Notes: generated by a model not told the origin, from the letters alone. A DNA stretch of 64,000 nucleotides from Mucilaginibacter segetis (GCF_016522075.1 NZ_JAEHFW010000003.1:830999-894998), one strand, 5' to 3'; positions 8,468 to 19,537 are shown, counted from the first letter of the stretch. Numbers and translations: made by a program.

Positions 8468-10372
8468 TTATTTTCCTATGATCTTGAATTCGGTGCGCCT
8501 GTTTTTGCTCCGGTTCTCATCTGAGGTGTTGGGCGCCAGTGGTTCGGCCTTACCATAACCTTTATATACTAAGCGTGACGCATTGATACCTTTAGCCACC
8601 AAATATTGATAAACAGCTTTTGCCCTGTTCTCTGATAATACCTGGTTAGTGTTATCATTACCTACATTATCCGTATAGCCGGATATTTCTATTTTTAATC
8701 CGGGGTTAAGCGTTAAGAAATCAATAAGCTTTTGCAGTTCTGCCTTTGATTCATCTTCCAGGTCGTATTTATTGGTGTCAAAAAAAATGTTTTTCAGTAC
8801 TACCTTGTTACCCACCTCAATAGGCGATAAGGCCACCGCAATATTAAACGCCATCTTAGGTTTATGACCTACAAGCGAAAAGTTATCCGAATAGAAAAGG
8901 TATCCTGGTTTGGAAATATTTAATCCGTAATTTTTTCCGGTGGTAAGCGTAGCCAAAAATTCTCCCTTTTCTGTAGAGCTGTAATCCTGGTAAACAGGCA
9001 GGTTCTTTTGCAGATCAATAATTTCAACTGCGGCCTCCAATGGAGCAGTTGTTTTAATATCACTTACGATGCCCTTAACATAGGTTACAGAATTAGGCCT
9101 CAGGTTTTGAGGTAATTCAAAAGTGTAAATATCATATCCGCCATAACCTTTTAAATTGTTTGATGAGAAAAAGGCATAGGAGCCGTTTGCTGTTAAGGTA
9201 AGTCCGTTCTCGTCTCCGCTGGAGTTTATAGGATAGCCCAGATTCTCGGGTTTTTGCCATTTGCCATCTTTACCTAAACGGCTTACAAAAATATCCTTAT
9301 TACCCATGCCCGGCCAGCCGTTACTGCAAAAATAAAAGGTACTGTCGTCCGGGTGGATGAATGGTGATTGCTCGTCATATGGTGTATTAATATTCGGTCC
9401 TAAATTTTCTGGCTGCCCCCAACCTTTAGCCGTCAGGGTTGATTTCCATATATCATAACCACCGTAACCGCCACGGCGATTACTCACAAAATATAGGGTG
9501 CGGCCATCGGCACTTATGGATGGCTGAGCTTCCCATCCGGTTGTATTTACCGGGGCACTCAGGCTAAAGGGTTTATCCCAGTCGTCGCCTTTTTTCCGGG
9601 CAATATATATGTCGCAGCGTCCCATGCCGTCGGGGCGGTTACAGCCCGTGAAAAATAAATATTTTCCATCCTGGGATATAGATTGTGCACCTTCGTTGTA
9701 ACGTGGTGTGTTTATAGCATCACTTAAATACGTCGCTGTTTTCCAGGCACCGTTTTGCCTGTCGCTTTTATAAAAATCTTCGTTGTTATCTATCTTACGG
9801 GTAAAAATCAAGGTACTTTCATCAGCAGTAGCCACAGGTAAATACTCGTCGTTTACGGTGTTAATTTCAGGGCCCATATTAATGGGTGTGAAGGCTACCG
9901 GGTGTAGCTGCGCCTGTATACTGAATTTGCAGTCACTGATAAGTTTTTGGGCGTAGGCAATATTTTGCGGGATAATATTAGGGTAGGTAAGGTATGTTTC
10001 TAAGTGCCGCTGTGCTTCAGGGTATTGAGCTTCGGAAACTTCGCAGTCGCCTATTTTAAGATAAACCGCCCTGTTAAAATCGGGGTCGAGTGCTATCACT
10101 CTCAAAAATTCCTGAATAGCAGGTTTGTTGTTCCTTTTAAGCCGGTAAATGTCCGCCAGCAAAAAATGAGCCTCTACAAATTTATCGTCTTCTTTTATGG
10201 CCTTCTGCAATTGGCCGATGGCCGCGTCATACAAATGCTCGTCAACACTTTGGTTGGCAAGCGCATAAAACTTAATAGCTTCCTTGTCCGTAGTAGTATA
10301 ACGTTGTTGCTGCGCATATATATCCACGGTAATCAGCAGCATTAAAACAAGTAGAAATAGCTTTCGCATCAT
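8468..10372 (-). CDS. PorE-like outer-membrane-associated protein: TPR, PD40 beta-propeller, CRD and OmpA domains
   Basis: Residues 1-20 form a signal peptide (FLLVLMLLITVDIYAQ). TPR-like helices cover about 25-150, with SDGRTLYFVSNRRGGYGGYDIW-type PD40 propeller repeats at about 165-425. A carboxypeptidase-regulatory-like beta domain is at about 430-515 and an OmpA peptidoglycan-binding domain at about 525-634 (FDTNKYDLEDES, ISGYTDNVGND, NRRTEFKI). This domain order is that of PorE, a type 9 secretion component in Porphyromonas, but Bacteroidota have many paralogues of similar order, so the T9SS role is only a possibility. The likely place is the periplasm, anchored to peptidoglycan. An alternative start is the second Met at 10369. 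Confidence 0.85.
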   Translation of the reverse strand: MMRKLFLLVLMLLITVDIYAQQQRYTTTDKEAIKFYALANQSVDEHLYDAAIGQLQKAIKEDDKFVEAHFLLADIYRLKRNNKPAIQEFLRVIALDPDFNRAVYLKIGDCEVSEAQYPEAQRHLETYLTYPNIIPQNIAYAQKLISDCKFSIQAQLHPVAFTPINMGPEINTVNDEYLPVATADESTLIFTRKIDNNEDFYKSDRQNGAWKTATYLSDAINTPRYNEGAQSISQDGKYLFFTGCNRPDGMGRCDIYIARKKGDDWDKPFSLSAPVNTTGWEAQPSISADGRTLYFVSNRRGGYGGYDIWKSTLTAKGWGQPENLGPNINTPYDEQSPFIHPDDSTFYFCSNGWPGMGNKDIFVSRLGKDGKWQKPENLGYPINSSGDENGLTLTANGSYAFFSSNNLKGYGGYDIYTFELPQNLRPNSVTYVKGIVSDIKTTAPLEAAVEIIDLQKNLPVYQDYSSTEKGEFLATLTTGKNYGLNISKPGYLFYSDNFSLVGHKPKMAFNIAVALSPIEVGNKVVLKNIFFDTNKYDLEDESKAELQKLIDFLTLNPGLKIEISGYTDNVGNDNTNQVLSENRAKAVYQYLVAKGINASRLVYKGYGKAEPLAPNTSDENRSKNRRTEFKIIGK

Positions 10373-10409
10373 GGTCTGATACGTTTAATAACAAACTAAG
10401 TTACAAATA

Positions 10410-11030
10410 CTAAGGGATATTCAGGTATTTGTGCGTTTGTAAGGATATTTCCCATTTTGGGTTATTCATCACATACTCTACAATAAGCGGGGTCATTTCC
10501 TTTGCTTTTGACCACTCCGGCTGCAGGTATAGTTTGCATTTGTCTGAAACCATCAGCGCATTGTGCTCTGCAAATGCAAAGTCCGATTTGTTGAATACGA
10601 TCACTTTTAATTCATCTGCCTTATCAGCTACCTGCTGTACAGGTGCTTTGAACTTTTTGGGCGATAAGCAGATCCAATCCCAACTGCCCGAGAGGGGGTA
10701 AGCGCCGGAAGTTTCTATAAAAGTTTTTAAACCGCTTTTTTGCAGCTGAGCGGTAAGATAACCCAGATTGTAGATAAGCGGTTCGCCGCCGGTAACTACA
10801 ATTGCCTTTGAGGGGTATTTAGATGCATGCTGCACTATTTCATCTGCAGCGGTAAGCGGATGCATATCTGCATCCCAGCTTTCTTTTACATCGCACCAAT
10901 GGCAGCCTACATCGCAGCCGCCAAGGCGTATAAAGTACGCGGCTTTTCCGGTGTTGTAACCCTCACCCTGTATCGTATAAAACTCTTCCATTAAAGGAAG
11001 CAATGTGCCATCTTCCGGAACCTGTGCCAT
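10410..11030 (-). CDS. queE: 7-carboxy-7-deazaguanine synthase QueE
   Basis: Radical SAM enzyme converting 6-carboxytetrahydropterin to 7-carboxy-7-deazaguanine in queuosine (tRNA wobble base) synthesis. The [4Fe-4S] motif is C39-X3-C43-X2-C46 in GGCDVGCHWC. YTIQGEG at 18-24 and VTGGEPL are typical of QueE. The length of 206 residues is normal. No other que gene lies beside it. It may share a transcript with the OmpA-like gene 37 bases downstream. Confidence 0.92.
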   Translation of the reverse strand: MAQVPEDGTLLPLMEEFYTIQGEGYNTGKAAYFIRLGGCDVGCHWCDVKESWDADMHPLTAADEIVQHASKYPSKAIVVTGGEPLIYNLGYLTAQLQKSGLKTFIETSGAYPLSGSWDWICLSPKKFKAPVQQVADKADELKVIVFNKSDFAFAEHNALMVSDKCKLYLQPEWSKAKEMTPLIVEYVMNNPKWEISLQTHKYLNIP

Positions 11031-11040
11031 AATTATGCTG

Positions 11041-11048
11041 CAAATTTA
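11041..11048 (-). promoter_or_regulatory. Candidate -7 element of queE
   Basis: TAAATTTG on the minus strand, 10 bases before the queE ATG. No -33 element is evident. Confidence 0.4.
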
Positions 11049-11155
11049 AGTTTAATGCCCTAAGCGCAAAGCATATCCTGCCATTATTTACAGTAAAATG
11101 TCTTTTACCACGCTTTCTTTCTTTTTTAAGAAATATTACTTTTAATTTTAAGCAA

Positions 11156-11920
11156 ATGAAACGACTTCGCTTATTGGTTCTTTTTTTGATCGTGCTTGCT
11201 TTTAGCTCATGCGTTGATATTGAGGAACATTACGATTTTAAAGCTGATGGAAGTTGCAACGTAGCGTACACCTTTGATATGAGCAAAGCGGTTTCCGTTT
11301 TAATGAACCTCATGACAGATTCGGTAAGGGAAACCCCTCAGTTCAATCTCGTAAAAGATACAACCCTTAATTTTTATAGTGCGCTACCTGATAGTATTTC
11401 TCATAAAATGACGGTTGAAGAAATAGAAATGACTCAAAAAAGTGAACTGACTATTAATATGAACCTGAAAAAAAATATTATGAAGGTGAGTGTTGATCAT
11501 GAGGCGCAAAATAATTCGGAACTTAAATATTACCTGCAGCATTTGAATAATATATCAATGAACAGCCAGTTTGCTAATGTAACCGATAATAAGTTAGCCC
11601 CCGGCGATTTTGATGCAAAATCATTACTGACAAGCCAGGATTATTATAACTATGAAATTACCCCGCATAAATTTTACCGTATAATCGACAAAGAAAAATT
11701 CAAATCCTTTCTGAAAAAAACCGGATCCAAGTTTGCCATGGCCAAAGCCATGCTGATTGATATGCCTTATAAGGTAGTGTTGAATTTTGTTAAGCCGGTA
11801 AAAAAGCTGAACAACCCAAAAGCGGTATTATCTGCTGACAGGCGCAAGGTAACTTTAGTAACCAGTATGGATGAGGTGATGAAAAACCCCTCATTAATGA
11901 ACCTGCAAATAGATTTTTAA
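11156..11920 (+). CDS. Hypothetical lipoprotein
   Basis: Residues 1-18 are a lipoprotein signal sequence and the lipobox AFSSC ends at Cys19. It is therefore likely to be lipid-anchored in the cell envelope. The rest is soluble, with short beta-rich stretches near the start (EEHYDFKADGSCNVAYTFDM) and no motif I recognise. It is divergent from queE and ends 9 bases before the convergent folD stop. The role is unknown. Confidence 0.75.
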   Translation: MKRLRLLVLFLIVLAFSSCVDIEEHYDFKADGSCNVAYTFDMSKAVSVLMNLMTDSVRETPQFNLVKDTTLNFYSALPDSISHKMTVEEIEMTQKSELTINMNLKKNIMKVSVDHEAQNNSELKYYLQHLNNISMNSQFANVTDNKLAPGDFDAKSLLTSQDYYNYEITPHKFYRIIDKEKFKSFLKKTGSKFAMAKAMLIDMPYKVVLNFVKPVKKLNNPKAVLSADRRKVTLVTSMDEVMKNPSLMNLQIDF

Positions 11921-11929
11921 GTATCACCC

Positions 11930-12811
11930 TTATTGATAAACTTCTTTATTGGCCGATGCCAGTGTGTTTTTAAGCAAGCCCACAATGGTCATTAATCCTA
12001 CGCCGCCTGGTACGGGGGTAATAAAGGACGATTTGAGTGCTACATTCTCAAAATCGACATCGCCATATAACTTATAGCCGGATTTTGTTAACGTAGAAGT
12101 TTCACGGTTCATACCCACATCAATTACCACAACACCGTCTTTCACCATATCAGCAGTTATGAAATTCTTTTTACCTATGGCTACGATGAGTATATCCGCA
12201 TCAAGGGTAAATTTTTTAATATCGGGTGTACGGCTATGGCAAATGGTTACGGTACAGTTGCCGGGATAGGTATTACGAGCCATTAAAATACTCATGGGCG
12301 AACCTACTATATTACTGCGGCCCACTACTACACAATGCTTGCCCGATGTTTCCACTCCGTATTCTTTCAGCATCAGGGTGATACCATAAGGGGTAGCCGG
12401 AATAAACGAAGGCAGGTTGCGTTGCATACGGCCCAGATTAACCGGATGAAAACCATCTACATCCTTACGGTGATCTATACGTTCGGTTACTTTTTCAGGA
12501 TCGATGTGTTTAGGTAAAGGTAACTGTACAATAATCCCGTCTATATCCTCATCGGCGTTCAACTCAGCAACTTTAGCAAGCAATTCCTCTTCTGTAACAT
12601 TATCCTCATAACGTACCAGAGTCGATTTAAAGCCCACCTTTTCGCAGTTCTTCATCTTACTGGCTACGTATGTTTCGCTGCCGCCATCGTGCCCAACCAA
12701 AACCGCCACCAAGTGTGGCTTGCGTCCGGTACGTGCTAATATTTTAGCTGCTTCTTCCGCTATTTCTATCTTAAGCTTTTCTGATACGAATTTTCCGTCA
12801 AGTAACTGCAT
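11930..12811 (-). CDS. folD: Bifunctional methylenetetrahydrofolate dehydrogenase/cyclohydrolase
   Basis: NADP-dependent oxidation of 5,10-methylene-THF and hydrolysis of methenyl-THF in one-carbon metabolism. Visible are [13 protein letters not shown] with the catalytic lysine near residue 55, [14 protein letters not shown], the nucleotide-binding [11 protein letters not shown], and the C-terminal [12 protein letters not shown] use the ATG at 12811 (MQLLDGK), the family's usual start, giving 293 residues. The start at 12865 would add 18 residues without homologous look. It follows lepA on the same strand, 72 bases downstream, and is probably cotranscribed. Confidence 0.95.
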   Translation of the reverse strand: MQLLDGKFVSEKLKIEIAEEAAKILARTGRKPHLVAVLVGHDGGSETYVASKMKNCEKVGFKSTLVRYEDNVTEEELLAKVAELNADEDIDGIIVQLPLPKHIDPEKVTERIDHRKDVDGFHPVNLGRMQRNLPSFIPATPYGITLMLKEYGVETSGKHCVVVGRSNIVGSPMSILMARNTYPGNCTVTICHSRTPDIKKFTLDADILIVAIGKKNFITADMVKDGVVVIDVGMNRETSTLTKSGYKLYGDVDFENVALKSSFITPVPGGVGLMTIVGLLKNTLASANKEVYQ

Positions 12812-12883
12812 TTGAGAGTCAGGATATAAGAGCCGAGAACCAGAATAACCTGTATCCTGGTTCATAGCTCTTGAGTTTAAAAT

Positions 12884-14671
<1,788 letters not shown>

Positions 14672-14678
14672 TCAGGCG

Positions 14679-14686
14679 CAAAAATA
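14679..14686 (-). promoter_or_regulatory. Candidate -7 element of lepA
   Basis: TATTTTTG on the minus strand, 7 bases before the lepA ATG. Confidence 0.42.
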
Positions 14687-14735
14687 ACTTTTTAAGCGGA
14701 TAAATCATTACAGGTAAATTTTTTACCTTATCGGA

Positions 14736-15509
14736 TCAAAGTAATTCAAAAAGACACGCGGTAAGGTTAAAGAAAAAGTGGAAGAATATGCCATACCATA
14801 AGGTGTTTTCCCGTATGCGCACATGAGCGATAAACAAGGCAAAGGGGATAAGCCAGAATAATGAGATAAAACTCAGGTGAATTATAGCGAAAAGAAATGC
14901 TGATATATAAATAGCCTGTTCTTTATCCGCTACTTTTAACAGCGTGCCAAGCAGGTAACCACGAAAACCTAATTCTTCGAATAAAGCGGGCATAACCGCT
15001 GTGAAAAAAACTATTAACAGTTCGGCAAAAAAATTTCCTTTAAACAGATAATAATAATTTTCTTCTCTGGAGAATATGGTCAGGTTTAACCAGCTAACAG
15101 AATAGTGGACCAAAATAGCCCCCATCATAGCCATGGCCCCATATAGCGATGCTTTTTGTATGGAGAAATTAATAAAATTCAGTAGCTTTTTATTTTCTTT
15201 CCAATAGATAAGGAAAAAGGCCAGCGAATTCACAGCAAGAGCTATACTGAAAAACAACAGCCACGAAAATGTTTGAAATACATCAAAGAATTTTGACGCA
15301 CAGCAAATAATTAAGGTAATGGCATAAAATAGTGCCGATTGTTTTAATAACAGCCACTGGTTGCCTATCTTATCAGGTTCTGTTAAATATTGTTTGGCAC
15401 CGCAACTTCCGCAAAACCTGCAATCAACTGCTATTAGTACATTGCAGGATATACAGTTCTTTTGATCTGCAGATTCAATTACTTCAGCACTAATTTCTTC
15501 GCTTACCAA
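14736..15509 (-). CDS. CPBP-family intramembrane metalloprotease with N-terminal zinc ribbon
   Basis: The N-terminus has a zinc ribbon, C19-X2-C22-X10-C33-X2-C36. It is followed by about seven hydrophobic segments. The CPBP/Abi signature EELGFRG (Glu178-Glu179, Arg183) and the later IIHLSF and FHFFFN histidines supply the expected metal-site residues of Rce1-like intramembrane proteases. It follows the gene at 15515-16054 with a gap of 5 bases, and that gene also begins with a zinc ribbon of identical spacing. Substrate unknown; roles for CPBP proteins range from prenyl-protein processing to bacteriocin immunity. Confidence 0.82.
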   Translation of the reverse strand: MVSEEISAEVIESADQKNCISCNVLIAVDCRFCGSCGAKQYLTEPDKIGNQWLLLKQSALFYAITLIICCASKFFDVFQTFSWLLFFSIALAVNSLAFFLIYWKENKKLLNFINFSIQKASLYGAMAMMGAILVHYSVSWLNLTIFSREENYYYLFKGNFFAELLIVFFTAVMPALFEELGFRGYLLGTLLKVADKEQAIYISAFLFAIIHLSFISLFWLIPFALFIAHVRIRENTLWYGIFFHFFFNLTACLFELL

Positions 15510-15514
15510 ACTAT

Positions 15515-16054
15515 TCAGGTTATGTTATTTTCCTTTTTAAAACGTTCCAGTTCCAACGCAGATTTTATCCCCTTTATCATATAACCAATAATAACAATTT
15601 TAACTATTATGCCACTCACCAGGTTAGCAGGGTTATCTATAATGGCCAGCACCTGCACTATGGTATACAGGCAAAGACCTGAAACTATACAGGCGAGCGG
15701 TTTTTTTTGACTATAGCCACCCAGCGCTAAAAACAAAGCCGCAAGTATAACATAAACCAAAACATAAGCTAAAATGTCCGGGTCATCCTTTTTGATGAAA
15801 AAATTGATAACGCCCACAAACATAAAAACCCCTGCAAGGTAATATAAGCTGTTTCTTGCTGATTTGATCTTATTGTTGAAATCGTTCATGTCGATATCTA
15901 TGACATCACGATTGGCGATAAAGGATCTTTGTTCAAAATCGGACCCCTTTAAAGGATAACCGCAGTTGGTACAATAAACATCATCAGCTACGACATCTGT
16001 AAAGCATGCATCACACTTTTCTATTGCTGCTTCGGCAGGAATAATATTTTCCAT
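15515..16054 (-). CDS. Zinc-ribbon membrane protein, unknown function
   Basis: C14-X2-C17-X10-C28-X2-C31 forms a cytoplasmic zinc ribbon. After a linker of about 40 residues come four hydrophobic segments in the remaining region (about 73-90, 97-115, 121-140 and 145-165). No enzymatic motif is seen. It lies directly upstream of the CPBP protease gene and is almost certainly cotranscribed with it, which suggests a shared job at the inner membrane. Confidence 0.72.
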   Translation of the reverse strand: MENIIPAEAAIEKCDACFTDVVADDVYCTNCGYPLKGSDFEQRSFIANRDVIDIDMNDFNNKIKSARNSLYYLAGVFMFVGVINFFIKKDDPDILAYVLVYVILAALFLALGGYSQKKPLACIVSGLCLYTIVQVLAIIDNPANLVSGIIVKIVIIGYMIKGIKSALELERFKKENNIT

Positions 16055-16168
16055 TTATTTTTAAGGTTTAAGTATCCCAATATAATTATAGAAATTGATT
16101 GAGGAAAATTATAGCTTATATTTTTAAGAAAATATTGTAAGTGCACCTGCCAATGTCAGATATTGCTG

Positions 16169-17797
16169 CTAATTCCCTGCTGCTTCCACAAAAATGGGTG
16201 TTTCTGTTACCTGTACTTTTAATTTTCCGTTTGCGGTGTTCAGCACCTGTTTGGTCATGGCATCGGCGCCCACTTTTAAGTTATACAGGTTTGCTTTAGC
16301 AGCAGTTCCCAGATCGAGGGTGTATTCTCCCGTTCGGCCTTTTTGGTCGGGGATGGTGAGTATATACATTACCTTTTTGCCCGACTGATACTTATCTACC
16401 AGCGGATCGGCATGGATGGTACCTTTATACACATAGTTGCCCATTAGTTTGGTGGTTTGCAAAATGTAATCGGCAGCCGGGCGGCGTTTTGTACCTTCGG
16501 CCAGGCCTGAAGTGGAGTACTGTTCAGGGTTACCCGGTACCGCATCAAACAGCTGATAAAAAAATAACCGTTTAATTCCGTGCCTCATATAAAGCAACGC
16601 ACTGCGTAATATCCAGTCGGCCTGTGTTAACAATGCCGGTTTATTACCGATAGGAGGTGCATGCTGGTAACTTTGCTGATTGATGTCATATCCTGTTTCG
16701 GTAACCCAAACCGGTATATTACCAGGTAGTTCGGCTGCCATTTTTATAAACCCATCGGCAATACGGCCTGATTCTGACAATTCAGGCGCTACGCCCGTTG
16801 TAGCGCGGATGTGCGTTAATACGCTGCCATCGTTGGAGTACAGGTGATAGTTGATCACATCAAAACAAAGATTTACCGTGCCGTCTGCCTTGTAGCCCCG
16901 GTTGGCTTTGCACCATGCAACCATGCGGCGCACATAATCCGGATTGGCAGTTGCAAGGCCGCCAATTACCACCTGCATATTCGGATCGGCGGTTTTAACG
17001 CCGGCATCTGGCCCCAGTGTACCTTTGTGCCCATCGTAAAACGCTGACAGATTTGCGGCATATTGCTCGGGCGTTTGCGTGGCTTTGTCGCCCTTCCACC
17101 AGCGGTCGTTCTCATTTCCGCATTCTATATATCTTATCAGGCCGAGGCCTATTTTTACCACATTCACCGGATCGTTTTTCCAGCGGGGACGGCTATCCAC
17201 CTTTACCAGTGACGAGTCTACATCGGCATTATAACCATAACGAGCGGCAAACTGAAACGCCGTACGCGCCTGTATCACATAGCTTGCCGGGGAGCTGAGG
17301 TCGGAACCATAAGGGGCAGGTATGTCCTCATCATCCCGCTGGTCGGCAGGGTAGGTGTTCATCATCCAAACCGGCAGGTTTTTAAGATCGGCCAAAACCA
17401 TAATGCCATCCTGCTTGCATCGGGTATACATTACATCGTAATACCAACTGCCATTATTGGTGGGGTTATAGGTATAATTACCGCGGGTGTTCTCCAGTTT
17501 GTTCCAGTTCATGTAATGCCTTACCGCACTAAAGCATTTAATGAGCGCCATGTTATCCTCATAAATATGACTCCTGTTATTTGGCGCAGCGGGATTTTCC
17601 AGGAAATTCCATTCGTAACTGTTTATCCCGAACATGTTTTTAAGGGGCGTTTGGTTAGAGTCGTTAGCGGCCCGGGCAGTAGTTATGGTAACGCTATCTA
17701 CACCGTGCGACCTTCCTGGCTCAACCCGGCACCGGGTGAAGGCCATTATGGCAAGCAATACAGGAACAAACGATTTAGGATATACAAGCAGATTCAT
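16169..17797 (-). CDS. Secreted or lipid-anchored clan GH-A-like glycoside hydrolase
   Basis: The hydrophobic N-terminus ends at TRC (Cys23), an imperfect lipobox, so export is likely but anchoring is uncertain. A TIM-barrel glycosidase fold is suggested by ECGNENDRWW, with a candidate acid/base Glu229, and by VWVTETGYD, with a candidate nucleophile Glu367. These fit clan GH-A spacing and context, but I cannot name the GH family. The C-terminal region (about 440-542) looks like a beta-sandwich. It stands alone on the minus strand with no susC/susD pair beside it. Confidence 0.65.
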   Translation of the reverse strand: MNLLVYPKSFVPVLLAIMAFTRCRVEPGRSHGVDSVTITTARAANDSNQTPLKNMFGINSYEWNFLENPAAPNNRSHIYEDNMALIKCFSAVRHYMNWNKLENTRGNYTYNPTNNGSWYYDVMYTRCKQDGIMVLADLKNLPVWMMNTYPADQRDDEDIPAPYGSDLSSPASYVIQARTAFQFAARYGYNADVDSSLVKVDSRPRWKNDPVNVVKIGLGLIRYIECGNENDRWWKGDKATQTPEQYAANLSAFYDGHKGTLGPDAGVKTADPNMQVVIGGLATANPDYVRRMVAWCKANRGYKADGTVNLCFDVINYHLYSNDGSVLTHIRATTGVAPELSESGRIADGFIKMAAELPGNIPVWVTETGYDINQQSYQHAPPIGNKPALLTQADWILRSALLYMRHGIKRLFFYQLFDAVPGNPEQYSTSGLAEGTKRRPAADYILQTTKLMGNYVYKGTIHADPLVDKYQSGKKVMYILTIPDQKGRTGEYTLDLGTAAKANLYNLKVGADAMTKQVLNTANGKLKVQVTETPIFVEAAGN

Positions 17798-17874
17798 AAT
17801 TACGAATATAGCAACACGATAATATTTAGTACTGCTTAAATAAATTTTATGGGTTAGATCATTACCCGTTTAGC

Positions 17875-19155
17875 TTATATTGATTTATAATCCAGATCGG
17901 TAAGATCTTTTACCGAACCAAAACCAATTACATCCTGCACCACTTTGCCGTCGGTCATTTCCACGGCCCGTATCAGCTTATCCTGCCCGAACTTGTTCTT
18001 TATTTCGTGCATGGTTTTAAGAGCGGTTTCCTTACGGTCCATATCTTCAAAAAGACTATACAGCATATTGCCGTTATTTACGAAATTAGTAACGGCTACC
18101 CTTAACTGGGTTATCTGCGTATTAAATACGGGGTCTGCGCCGGTTGTTTCTTCAAACTTTGTTACACGTATGCGTATCATCCGCATAAGGCTAATGGCAT
18201 CCTGTACCGGCGTAGTAATGGTAAAGGCATCATCCCAGCGAGTGCCATCCTCATAACGTGCCGTAAACCCAACCGATTTACAGTAGAATTTATGATGTAC
18301 CATCCTTTTTTCTAAAGTAAGGCAAAGAGTCATAAACAACTGATCGATATAGTTGATGTGTTTGCGTTTTTCGGCAGATATCTGGCGCATGGCCTGCATT
18401 CCGCGGTAATCATGCGCTACAATATTGGTCTCAATAAAATTCAGACGATAATGCCAGTAAATACCATCAATACTTTTAAATATACTTTTTAAAAGCTGCG
18501 GAGTAGCATAGCGCATTTGCAGGGGCGTTTTTATACCCGCGCGCTCCAATCTGTACGACATGTTGGCACCTATACCGGGCAGATCGCCCAACCGCAGATC
18601 AGCTAAAACCGCATCAATATTTTCGGGGGTTATCATCATCAGCCCGTCTCTTTTTTTGCCCCTTACCGATGCCAGCTTGGCTAAAAACGCGTTTGGCGCA
18701 ATCCCTACCGAGCAGGTTAACCATTCACCTACGTCCCGCAGGATATCCTTTTTAATATTAATGGCTATTTTCATCGGGTCGACATGGTCGTAATTGCTCA
18801 GGTTGATGATGGCCTCATCAATGCTTTTGGGTACTACATCATTACAATAATTACGCAACACCCCGATTATCTTTTTATGATAATGGCGGTATCTTTCCGG
18901 GTTGCTCTCCACGGGTACCAGATCAGGGCACACGGCCATGGCATCGTTTAAACGCATACCTGCCTTTAAGCCGCGTTCCTTGGCTTCGGTTGAAAGGGAT
19001 ATTACACAGCCAAACTTACCGGTGTAAACACAAACGCCCACCGGGCGGTGGCGCAGCCAGTAATTGGCCTGTTGCTCGCAACGGGCAAAATAACTGTTCA
19101 TATCAACAAACAGCACCCTTGCTTCGGGTTTTACATCCAGGGAATTTTGATTCAT
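17875..19155 (-). CDS. Y-family DNA polymerase (DinB/UmuC type)
   Basis: Error-prone translesion polymerase. The first catalytic motif is FVDMNSYFARCEQ near residue 15 and the second is KSIDEAIINL near 110, so both acidic metal-binding sites are intact. The helix-hairpin-helix region DLPGIGANMSYRLERAGI lies around 195 and the little-finger domain around 250-380. At 426 residues it is longer than classic DinB and closer to UmuC, but no umuD-like gene is adjacent. A perfect 10-bp-arm palindrome lies just upstream (19162-19186), a possible damage-response operator. Confidence 0.88.
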   Translation of the reverse strand: MNQNSLDVKPEARVLFVDMNSYFARCEQQANYWLRHRPVGVCVYTGKFGCVISLSTEAKERGLKAGMRLNDAMAVCPDLVPVESNPERYRHYHKKIIGVLRNYCNDVVPKSIDEAIINLSNYDHVDPMKIAINIKKDILRDVGEWLTCSVGIAPNAFLAKLASVRGKKRDGLMMITPENIDAVLADLRLGDLPGIGANMSYRLERAGIKTPLQMRYATPQLLKSIFKSIDGIYWHYRLNFIETNIVAHDYRGMQAMRQISAEKRKHINYIDQLFMTLCLTLEKRMVHHKFYCKSVGFTARYEDGTRWDDAFTITTPVQDAISLMRMIRIRVTKFEETTGADPVFNTQITQLRVAVTNFVNNGNMLYSLFEDMDRKETALKTMHEIKNKFGQDKLIRAVEMTDGKVVQDVIGFGSVKDLTDLDYKSI

Positions 19156-19161
19156 AGCTCA

Positions 19162-19186
19162 AAATTGCTAATATTTTTAGCAATTT
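19162..19186. promoter_or_regulatory. Perfect palindrome upstream of the Y-family polymerase gene
   Basis: Arms AAATTGCTAA and TTAGCAATTT, 10 bases each with no mismatch, are separated by TATTT. The near arm starts 7 bases before the polymerase start codon. It has no T-run, so it does not look like a terminator; it could be an operator, or a hairpin that blocks the translation start. Confidence 0.55.
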
Positions 19187-19317
19187 CAAATATTCATCCC
19201 TGTTTATTTATAGCTTATGGTTTTGCGGAAGCATACACTAATAAAGAATACTGTTTCAGGATGATAACGGGATTTAAAAATTATATAAATTAACTTTAAT
19301 GATGTCATCTGTTCGGG

Positions 19318-19494
19318 TGTTCCGCTGGTGTGTATATAAAAAACGGAACAAGCGGAACGATCTGTTTATCAGCTATTTAATTAAATAAATATTTTGTAAA
19401 TCAGCACGGTTAACTTTATATGAAATTTATAAATAATTATTAATCAGCTTTTTATGTTTTTTTAACAGTGTTCCGCTTTTTGGTTTGCGGAACA
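19318..19494. repeat. Cluster of GTTCCGC/GCGGAAC short repeats in a 382-base gene-free stretch
   Basis: The spacer 19156-19537 has no gene. It holds TGTTCCGC at 19318-19325, ACGGAACA at 19343-19350 directly followed by AGCGGAAC at 19351-19358 (a 9-base-period tandem), and a dyad TGTTCCGC (19469-19476) with GCGGAACA (19487-19494) around a 10-base spacer. The surroundings are strongly A+T-rich, so these GC-rich copies stand out. Function unknown: operator sites, iterons or mobile-element ends are possible. Confidence 0.55.
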
Positions 19495-19537
19495 GTAAAA
19501 AATGGAAGGAATAATGAAGTTAACAGCCTTTACGGAC

